Shown here: piece after piece, positions 55,227 to 64,000 of the stretch
How positions within the stretch are numbered: position 1 is the first letter of the stretch
How the letters are laid out: each line of letters opens with the position of its first letter
Source of the DNA: Symbiodinium microadriaticum
Taxonomy: Eukaryota; Sar; Dinophyceae; Suessiales; Symbiodiniaceae
Direction of reading: 5' to 3'
DNA: 64,000 bases
Assembly (NCBI GenBank): GCA_001939145.1
Contig: LSRX01000136.1
Coordinates: 542,343-606,342, forward strand
Position numbers and translations under genes: made by a program
Notes under the pieces: generated by a model
Databases searched by the model: none
What the model saw: only the letters and a program-made list of their open reading frames with translations
Told to the model about the DNA's origin: nothing

Positions 55227-55831
55227 ACAATTTGAGGCCTTATGAGTGCTATGTACAGCCGTTTCTTGTAGTCCCGGGGATACACCCCTCGAGTAGACTG
55301 CTTGTAGCTGGGCCACAGGAAAACCTGGTACCCCAACACCCTTTCAGGATGTTCGTTTTGGTCCTTGCGCAGAGGTTTGCATGTTTAGCCCACTCATGTC
55401 CAGTCTGAGCTTTCTCTCCGATCTTTTCATTTCGATCATGGGGGGTTTCCTCCCCAAGGAACGTAGCTTCCCTGTACTTTACGACGGGCCGCTGGAGCCA
55501 TATACAACTCAAGTGCCGTACCTCCTCACGAGGTTTTTGTCAATTCGAAGCCTCAGCGCCCCGCTTGCCCTACTCGCACTGATGTCTGTTCGTCTGGTAC
55601 TTTTTTCCTCAACTAACAGAGAAGGGCAGCTTTTGGACATGCCAGGCCTCCGAATCGAGCCGCAATCTTAGCTTTTATTTAGTTTGAGTGTTTATGTTTT
55701 GTTCCGCGGCCGGAGTGCAATTTCCCTTGGGCTAGCAAGTGTAGAGCCTCTCAGAGCAATATTGCTTCGTTTGAGAGAGCCTTCTCTCCACTGCCTCCCG
55801 CACATGTCGGGGGCGCCGACTGGCGCGCGGG

Positions 55832-55854
55832 CAGGGGGGGGTCCCCCCTCCCTG
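55832..55854 (+). other. Strong hairpin near the retrocopy 3' end
   Basis: CAGGGGGGGGTCCCCCCTCCCTG can fold on itself, with G and C runs pairing across a very short loop. It lies just before the conserved tail phrase. A second GC palindrome-like run (GGCGCCGACTGGCGCGC) lies about 20 bases upstream. Structured 3' ends are typical of retroelement RNAs recognised by their own RT. Confidence 0.5.
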
Positions 55855-55856
55855 TC

Positions 55857-55925
55857 CATAACCCTGCCGAAAGAAAGAGAGAGGTAGGTTATGCCCCCTA
55901 ACCCTGGCGAAAGAAAGCAAGAGGT
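55857..55925 (+). repeat. Retroelement 3'-tail motifs, two copies, and right copy of the 14-bp repeat
   Basis: CCATAACCCTGCCGAAAGAAAG at 55857-55878 runs into AGAGAGAGGTAGGT (55876-55889), the partner of the repeat at 53071. A second tail-like phrase, CCTAACCCTGGCGAAAGAAAG, follows at about 55,898-55,918. The same phrase ends the purine-rich unit at 11.88 kb. Confidence 0.55.
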
Positions 55926-58590
55926 TATGGCATACTTAACGGCATGAGCTATTTTACAATCTACATTGGTTCCTCACTCCCCTTCCCCGATTATCCACAG
56001 GTACGAAGTGCTCGTGGATGGTGTGTCCAAGTCAATCAAGTCGGAGAACTTGCACCTTGGCTAGTCACTATGCATTATCGAGAGATGCATTTACGGTTTG
56101 CAGACCAATACCGGCCGACCATTGGCTAGTGCAGCCCAGGCAAAGCGTTTGAGACACCGGGCCCGGGAAAAGGAGTGACACATACCGTGTTGTCAATGTG
56201 CAGATGTTACGGTTCTGGGTGCTGCTTGTCTTGGTAGTTGAAGCGGGCACAACGAATCGCATCATGCGCAGCATGGCGAGTGACATTCCTCGTCAGTTCA
56301 CGTGAATCTACTGGCCGTTTAACTTTCTGGTTCCTTGAGAGGTGCAGCTTCCACGGAGATCGAACCAACATCACATCATGTGAATGGTAGTGCAGCACGT
56401 TACCAGCAAGCCATGCCCATGCCCCCCACAACGTGTATCAAGTGTTCAGCTTGCAGCCTCAATGGCTGGTGCGAGCGCTGCCTCGTCGCAAGATGAACTT
56501 TCAGGCGAGGCCATCGAATAAAGCTGGAAAGGTGTGGACAACAAGCATTGGTCCTTGTGCATGGAACTTCGACCCGTGGGAGAAGCTCCTACAAATTACT
56601 TAAAACCTTGCTGCACGACCTGTCGTTCTTTCGAGTTCTGTCTCGGATACTTTGTGGCCTACCGTTCCATTTGCATCCTATGTGCCCATCCCTTTAGATC
56701 GCCGTCACAGCGTTCTCAAGCTACGGTGAGTTGCCGCCAACGGCAAGCATTCATGCCTGTGCACTGACACAAAACTGCACACAGCTGCAGCATTGTTCGC
56801 TCTCAGGTGCTACGGCACGGGCTCCCTCTGAGCATACACCCCGGACACTCGCTTCGGCCCGGCGACGTGGCCCCTCGCCCCAGCATGAGTTGCATCTCAC
56901 GTTCTGGAAGAGCAGTGTGGTGGTATCACATGCGAGATGCGAAGCAACCCCTTTCTACCCGCGTTGAGTATTCATGTAGCAATGCTCTCAGATGAGATCA
57001 CTGCGATCATGCGGAGCTGGTCACAGGAGGCACATTTGTAAGACAAGTAGAATTCGGAGATTCCTGTCGGAAACAGCCTTAGATTGCTTCAGGGCTAAGT
57101 TGATGAGTGTGATGCATGCTTCTTGGGTACAAAGCGGGAAGAGCTTTCTCGGATTGAAGGCCGGACAAAAGATGCAGCGGTGGGGTGGGTTCGGAGTTCA
57201 ATTGTCTCGCAGAATGTCCAGATGTGTTTTCGGGCTCAAGCTGGCATACGTACGCACCGCCCAGACAAAACAGCTGCATGTCCAACTGCTTTCAACGCAT
57301 TTGGTGTCGACGTCAGAGGGCCTTTTTCATGGTGTTGAGACCCGTCGGCCACCTTGTGGCCCCAAATGCTTGCTACAAACAGAAACCAGTTGTATCCCGT
57401 TGTGTTCCGACACGGGAACGAGTTCTGAGATTAGTTCACATCTGCAAGTAGTTTACGTTTCATCATGCTGTTCCGTATTTGCTTTCATTCTTCCTGGATG
57501 TTTCCAGTTTAGTTTCCCGGTCCTTCCTCCTCCTTGGACATGATGGGCTTGAGGGGCCGGGGTCGCTAGAAGCAAAGAAACATGTAGGTCAGAGGCCGCA
57601 TTTGAGACAGGATGGGACTGCCCAAAATCTTCTTGTGTGCCATCATTGCCCCTGCGACTGAAGTCCGACGCTCCAAAGCCTCCGAGAACGGACATGGCAG
57701 GTTGTGGCTGAGGCCGAGTTCCGGAGCTTCGCTGCTGGCCTCCAAGCCACTCCCAGCCCGCTTGCAAGTCCTCATCGAGTGGCTTTGCTCCGCATTCCTG
57801 GCCCGGGATGGTCAAAGCACCCGTGGTTGCTCAACCGCAGAGGCAGCAATCTTTTCGTGAGTGAGAAAATGCACACTTTCCCAACGAAGGCTGCCTTCTT
57901 CGCCAGTTCTTTCGCAGCAGCATATGGAAGAGGCCAAGTAAGCCAGCACTCTTAACACCTTCGCAGGTTTTTGGTTGTTTGCAGCTGCAGCCGGATGTGA
58001 AAGGCATGCAGCCACAGGTTAAGTCGATTAAGTCCTTTGAGGCTGTTGACTCGTCCACAGGTAGAATCAGACTCCGTTTGGGAAAGCAGCTCCTCTGTTC
58101 CAGACGCTGCTCGGCAATTGGTGCGCACTGCGGCAATGGTACCAGTAGTTTTCAGATGTTATATTGCTAGTTTGCCTGCATGTCGTCAGAGGAGCAGCCT
58201 GCGAAGAATTGCAGTTGTTGAATAGCATCGCAGCTTCGACCCGTTCATCGTACTTCCTTGCCCAAGGAGAGGCCCCTTGCTTCCGTACGTGCTGCCCTCA
58301 AGTTGAAGCAGACATGAAAGACCTGCGCAACTTCCTTGTTCGGAGAATCGAACTTGCAACTAGTGTGTTGCCAAGGCCTGGTTCAGCATTGGGATGCAAG
58401 AGGGAAATGGATGTAAGTATTTAGCAGCTTAGAAGGTGATCTGGCATGAAGCAGTCCATCCAGTTGCTGGCTGCAGATGAGGTGCCAGCGACCAGCCGGT
58501 GGCAAGTTTGCCACGTGGCAGTATTGGCAATGTGTTTTTTCACTCTATCAAGAACCCTACAGCAAACTCGAAGCGAGACAAGTTTTGCCC
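55926..58590. other. Region with weak open frames only
   Basis: No gene supported. Frames at 56992-57543, 57612-57860 and 58164-58424 have some protein-like stretches (for example VEADMKDLRNFLVRRIELAT near 58,310) that could be exons of an unrecognised gene. Confidence 0.4.
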
Positions 58591-58650
58591 CCACCGGTCC
58601 CAAACGTGGGGGAGCAAGAAAATAAAGGGAGACAAGCGTCGACAACGCCG

Positions 58651-58794
58651 GCATTAGCCAAACCAGTCCCAAGGAAGGGAAACATCTTGACACCCCTTGC
58701 ATTAGCCACGCCCACCTATCAAGGGTAAAATCCTGTTGAAAGCCCTGCAGTAGCCACCCCGACCTGTTTGAAATAAAGGTCCTAAAGGAAGACA
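58651..58794. repeat. 48-bp tandem repeat, three units
   Basis: GCATTAGCCA or GCAGTAGCCA starts units at exactly 58651, 58699 and 58747. Shared words inside the units include CC(A/G)ACCT and AAGG/AAAG runs. Divergence is considerable. A fainter fourth unit may precede at about 58,590-58,650 (CCCCACCGGTCCC). Confidence 0.65.
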
Positions 58795-59894
58795 TATGCC
58801 ACATGAAGGGAGGCGAAGGCAGACGACACCCGCATCGGCCACCAGGCAGAGACTTTCACATTTCTGTACAGTTGCCATCAACAGTGCAGCCCGGAAGCCT
58901 TCATCTCCCAGGCAAGTACACTTACCTGGAACCGTCGTTCCGTCTGTGGACGCGCACCTCAGCGCAGTCCATGGTCATGACATCCTCGAGGACGCGTTAC
59001 TCCATGAGTTCAGGGGGAAGGCCGCTACGGCAAACGTACCATAAGGACCTGTTTCGAACCTTGAAACTCCCCAGTTTCGATGTCACGGTCGTGACTGGAT
59101 TGGTTTAACGGGTCCGTTTTGATTTCTGGGAGCAGACGATATTTTGAGAAGTGCTTAGTAGTGTCTGGGGCAGAGCCTCAAAGCGTCCTTCATGCGGAAG
59201 GAGAGGTTGGCAGAGATCTTGAGAGTGCCGGCGGCAGCAGTCAAGCTGATAAATAGCTGCATGCATCCAAAGTGATGAGCAGGCACAACCACGGAAAAGC
59301 ATGTCGGCGAACCGTCATTCGCACCCTGCACACGGCTTACGATTGGAAGACCACTTCAGATCCTTCCAACAACCACCGCAAAAGTCCACGTCCGCAGTCC
59401 TGGACAGCGAAGAGCATCGGAGAATGAAGAGCAGCATTACGAGGACTTCGGACACTTCCTGGGTTTCGAAGATACACTAAAATCAGGAAACCACACAGAC
59501 AAGCCGGAGGTGGGGAGGGCGCCGGGAGGGCCGGAGAGCGCTGTATGTGGACTTGCCATCCAGAGAGACGGCACTGGAGATTGGTGGGGGGCTGTGAGCT
59601 GGGAACAATCTTCTTTCACAAGGTCGCGAGGAATATTACGCCAATTCAAGAAACCGCGAACATTTGTTGAGGGTCGCGCGGAATGGAAAGAGATGATACT
59701 CGTCCACATGGAGGGGGGCGCAGCCCGCGAGGTGATTGGCAAGAAGATTCGGAGTAGAAACATGAATAAACAAACATGTCAGGGGTTGTGGTTCTCCGTG
59801 TCCTTGGTCTGTGTTCCACTTTTGGCCGCACTATATATATCAACCCTTGTAGTAGTTGGATTCACTCCCAGATTTTCTAGGTCTCCGATCCGAC
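58795..59894. other. Mixed-composition flank before the AT-rich block
   Basis: Open frames at 58803-59108 (+) and 59437-59763 (-)/59510-59935 (+) overlap and show no domain. At 59,777-59,863 a stretch starting TGTCAGGGGTTG with a CTATATATAT box has the look of a short LTR, but no partner is present. Confidence 0.35.
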
Positions 59895-60659
59895 TTCAAT
59901 ATGAAATAATAAATTTAAAAGATACATCTAAATGAATAAGAAATATTGAAGAAATATTTTATCATCTTGAGATTTTTTTAAAATATGTAAAAATGACGAA
60001 AATTCAAAATGCTAGAATTTCTATTAAAGAAAATATTTTATTTCGCACAAATACAACAAATTTATTAAGATGATAAAGATATTTGTATGAGGTTCGTTGG
60101 ATGATATGATATAAGATTAGAATGAAATATTTTTCTCAGAGATAAATTTATTCTATTGTGTGTATGCACTGGTTTCAAATTTACGCACGACGGTTATCGG
60201 TACGAAGCGACGAAAATCTCGGAAATTTGGGATCGTTGATATAATTACGATAGGTATCTGATAGATTCTTAGTATGAAATCTAGTTAGTTCTTTGGAGAA
60301 TTTATATTGGATGGTTGTCTGGTCTGAAACCTCGAAATAGTCGGAGATTTCGGGGAAATGAGTAGTACGAAATCTTGAATCTCTCGGATTTTGAGGGTTT
60401 CGTGCCATATTAAATTCTTGGGAAATTTGGAATTGCGTATTTGGTTTAGAATTATAGTTTCGTTTCATTATGCCGCTCAATAATGTATGGTTGTCATCGA
60501 GATTCAAGATTAGAGTGAATGATTGGACTCTTTATATATATCGCATATCTCTGTATTATGTATTCTAGCATGGCGATCGTGTCTGTCGCATAGTCGTAAG
60601 AACCGAGCAGACATCGTAGCTATAGATTGGAACGTGCAAATGTAAGGGTATAAGTGCCG

Positions 60660-60945
60660 TCGGGAGTGTCGCGGAGTGGCGAGCGAGAGTGAAAGATGGA
60701 CGAGGGCTTGCGTGGTATGAGGAATGTCGTGAACGTGTAGCGGTGGCGCGAGAACATGTCGCGGAGTGGGGCGAGGGCATAGCGATTTTGAGGGAAGTAT
60801 CGCAGAATGGCGGGCGTGTCGCTGAGTGGTTGGGGGGAAGATTTGTGTGGTGAGGGCTTGCATGTTATGGGGCGTGTCGGGGGGGAGGGGAGGGGCCTAG
60901 GGCGTATGTTCGTGGAGAATGGAGGAATATCGTGGAGTGGCGGGA
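60660..60945 (+). repeat. Five copies of TRTCGYRGARTGG in a G-rich island
   Basis: Copies at 60667, 60757, 60798, 60817 and 60928, each followed by a G-rich run (GCGAG, GGCGAGGGC, CGGGCG, TTGGGG, CGGGAGGGCG). Spacing is irregular (90, 41, 19, 111). The island contrasts with AT-rich DNA on both sides. Confidence 0.75.
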
Positions 60946-62016
60946 GGGCGCGGAGGTCTCGTCGACGAGATTGAGGGAGATATTATGAAGTGATGATATT
61001 AAATGTCTGGTGGTGGGAGGGCTTGTCGGCAAATATTTTGGATAAAAGGTGGCGTGAATTAATGTGTCGGTTGGATATTGTGGAACGGAAGATGAGGGCG
61101 GGGGGGAAGTGAATATTATTGGGGAAGAAATATGAAAATTAGGCGAATATGAAAGAAAAATATATATTGAATATCGTGAATGGAGGGAAGGATGAGATAG
61201 GAATTTGCGAGAGATAAGATTCTATAGAGAAATATATTCTATTATGAGAAATATATTTCATTATAGATTCAGAAGATTATTATTTAGAAATATTTGTCGA
61301 GAAATTTTATGATTTTTCTTAAAAATAATTTTTTACTCATATTGAAATAATTAAGATTAGTCGATAAGATATTCGATTATTTTCGGAAATATTTCTATTG
61401 CATATTAATTTGAAAATAGATATATATTCTTAATATATTTTTTTTTCAGAATTAGAATTTATATGATGAAATATAAGGTATATATATTTTTTATATATGA
61501 AGAAGAAGCTATAGAAATATATAGATATAAAAAAAATACATTTTTTTTATTCTTCTGATGAAAATAGAAAAAGATCTATCTTATTTTCTAGGATTGAAAA
61601 ATTGAATTTTCATAATTATGAAGATGAATAATAGATAAAAAAATTGAGTATATTTCTATAAATATTTTCTATATATAATTAGATATATATATATATATTA
61701 TATTATAAATTGTTCTCTATAAATTTCTATAAGAGCAGAAAATGAAAAAATAATTAGATTGAAAATTTGATTTATTATGGCGAAAATCTAAATCTTGAAA
61801 TATATAACTCTAATTTTCTTGTAGAATATTTGGAGGAAGATTGATCCATTCTAAATTTTACAAATTCTAAGCTTCATGAATTCCAGCTTTGGGTTGTATT
61901 CCAACATTTAAGTTTAAATTTGGAATTTGCATTCCATCTCTTTCCAAATTGGATTTTTTTGGATATAAATGGAAGATACAAAAAAGAAATCATATTGCAA
62001 GGTTCAGGGAATCTCC

Positions 62017-62260
62017 AATAGCTTGCTGAAAAATAAAACGATTTGGAATGGCGTTGGATTTTCATAGATTCCGAATCTTTAAAAACCTGCCGGAAATGAA
62101 GCGCTTTAGGAGGGCGCTTCTCTTGTAAATCCTCAATAATAATATCGCGAAATCTCGACAATTTGATGGAAATAAAACGAGACCTATTTAAAAAACCCCC
62201 AATAGTTTGCCGCAACATAGAAGTTTCGTTCATTGCCATTCCCCAATAGTTTCCTTGATT
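62017..62260. repeat. Degenerate repeat within an AT-rich-block island, with a small hairpin
   Basis: Four related phrases (TTGCTGAAAAATAAAACG at 62023, CTGCCGGAAATGAAGCG at 62087, TTGATGGAAATAAAACG at 62163, TTGCCGCAACATAGAAG at 62207) and three CAATAG(C/T)TT words (62017, 62200, 62244) recur. GAAGCGC and GCGCTTC at 62098-62120 form a perfect 7-bp hairpin stem. No protein is visible. Confidence 0.55.
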
Positions 62261-64000
62261 CAACGCACAAACCATACTATTTCAAATATATTTCGACCCT
62301 GGAGCGGGGGTGCAGGTCCCCGCGCCCATGTAAAAAATCTTGGGTGCAGGAGTGCTGGTCTCGGGCCGGTGGACCCCAAAGAATTGGTCTTTTTAAATGA
62401 AAATTGGAATATAGTTATATACCCGCTTAGAATCTTCCGAAAGCGCGGGATTTATATTCGCCACGAAAAGGATTCTTGGAATATGGGTCTATTTACCGGC
62501 GCGGGTCATTAACCGTATTCCAATATTCTGACTTCTATTATATATATATAGCAAAAGATAAAAAATTCATAATATCTCTGAATTTTTGTCGTATTCTTAG
62601 AAAATGGAAAAAATAAGATGAATGATTAAAAATATATAATAAATCAAAATATTAGATATATTTCATTTAGAAATATATAATGAATATTATAATTTCATTG
62701 AGATTGCAAATATAAAATAAGATAAATCTTAAATTATTAAAGAAATAATATATATCTATATCGTCGTAATAATATTGAAAATTTTCGAGCTCTGAGAATA
62801 ATATATATATTTATATAATTCAATGAATGATTGATATGATATTTATATTAATAAGAAGTCAACAGCTCTGCTAGAAATAACAATCGATAAAATTAGCAAT
62901 AAAATATCTATGAAGGACAAATCTAATCTTTCAATTAATCAGAGAATCTTATTAAATACGAATGATAATATTTCGATATTTTAATTTCTTGATGATCATA
63001 TTATGAATGAATTTTTATTTGTCTCAAAGTTCAATGAATGCAATATAATCGTCCGTGATTTGAAGCGAGATAAAATATGAAATAAATATCAGTAAGATTT
63101 CGAATGATTAAATGATTAATGATCTTAGAGAAAGAATCTTTAGAAATGAAGTCAAATTATAATTCAATATGAATAATGATTTATTATATTATTCTCAATA
63201 TTATAAATATTCGACATAGAATATAAAAATATTTTATTGATTCTATGAGAATCGAAGAAAATTTTTTATTTATATATATATCTCTTCTATATTCAAATAT
63301 TTTTATTTATTTAAATAGATATGATAATCAATATAATAGAATATAATATGATTCAATTTAGAATTTATGATTCTAATAGAATTGCAAGAATATATGAGTA
63401 CTCATGATCTAAAAAAATTCAGAATCAAGAAACTAAATTTTATTGATCAATAATATTTTCTTGATTCAAGAAGATATCGAGATCTAATAAATTCTATATA
63501 AGATGGAATCTATGATTTTATTCTATATCTTTATCATTTCGTGAATGAAATAGTGCCACAATCACGACAAGATCACGAGAAGAAATCCAATCTCGAGCGA
63601 CGACAGAAAATACGAGAGAATTTATTCTCAAAAATTTCATTGATACGAATAAAAAATGCTGAAAAATATATTTAGATTTCTAAAGATTCTGCAAGATTAT
63701 TGGAATTAGAAAAATCATTTGGAAGCTTTATGATCTCATCAGAGAAGATCTAATTTCATAATTTTTCTATAATCTATATATAGATCCGCTATCTCATACT
63801 ATCAATAATCTATATATTATTATAAGAATTATGTGAAAAATCTTCGATTCAAATTAAAATTCGATCCAATCAATAATGATTCAATCTTTCAAATATGGCA
63901 TCTATTTTATATAGACGCCAATTCTTCAATAGATAGATTCAGTAAATCATAGAAAGAAGATTCTTTTATATAGATTTCGTTGATTATATTAATTCGTCTT

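Larger units (their letters stand above)
59895..64000. other. AT-rich block of different composition, possibly foreign or misjoined
   Basis: From about 59,895 the sequence changes abruptly to long A/T runs, ATATAT words and GAAATATTT-like phrases with almost no long open frames (the longest, at 62275-61874 minus and 60507-60181 minus, have no motif). Two less AT-rich islands interrupt it, a G-rich-strand block at 60.6-60.95 kb and one at 61.85-62.52 kb. No plastid, mitochondrial, rRNA or tRNA gene is recognisable. It could be contaminant DNA, an assembly chimera or an unusual genomic island. I cannot assign an organism. Confidence 0.8.

Noticed and set aside
59777-59863. Short LTR (TGTCAGG...TTCA with TATA-like box)
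   Set aside because: Only about 90 bp, no second copy, no primer-binding site or gag/pol beside it.

Overview
The window reads as nuclear DNA of a dinoflagellate, most likely a symbiodiniacean or other suessialean. Four things point there. (1) A 19-nt exact match to the 3' part of the dinoflagellate spliced leader lies at 53083-53101, and a shorter relic lies at 41450-41466. (2) Two recognisable genes can only be read through by splicing with GT, GC and GA donors and AG|G acceptors. (3) Genes are sparse, introns are long and most sequence is unassigned. (4) There is a large decayed LINE-like retroelement. No bacterial operon, rRNA, convincing tRNA or CRISPR array is visible. The last 4 kb (about 59,900-64,000) has a wholly different, AT-rich composition and may be foreign or misjoined.

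Layout. 1-5.8 kb: no gene, a 58-bp minisatellite and a TA microsatellite. 5.8-8.5 kb (+): a mitochondrial-type protein kinase of the PDK/BCKDK family in at least six exons. 10.9-29.6 kb (+): an intron-rich CNNM (DUF21-CBS) metal-transport gene whose exons are spread over about 19 kb. Its long introns hold four other coding stretches on the same strand: a 242-codon ORF, a multipass membrane protein, a leucine-rich ORF and an Hsp70 substrate-binding fragment. 30-41 kb: weak ORFs only. 41.8-52.9 kb (-): an 11-kb LINE-like element bounded by GA microsatellites. 53.08-55.89 kb (+): a spliced-leader-headed retrocopy with a flanking 14-bp direct repeat. 56-59.9 kb: no recognised gene, a 48-bp tandem repeat. 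59.9-64 kb: AT-rich block.

The notable system is the 41.8-52.9 kb element. In its own sense direction it carries two unrecognised small ORFs, an ORF with a Tpt1/KptA RNA 2'-phosphotransferase fold, an Ala/Pro-rich ORF sharing an N-terminal motif with the KptA ORF, an EEP endonuclease, a reverse transcriptase with its catalytic YxDD region deleted, four zinc-finger motifs, and a C-terminal ubiquitin-specific protease domain with Cys, His and Asp boxes intact. At least fifteen copies of an 18-22-nt GC-rich palindrome (sense CGGCCCC-n-GGGWGCCG) are scattered through this element, inside open frames and in different phases. I saw none in the flanks. Some sit next to catalytic motifs. The element is broken by several frameshifts and one in-frame stop, so this copy is dead, but the combination of a NAD-dependent RNA-end enzyme and a deubiquitinase with EN-RT is unusual.
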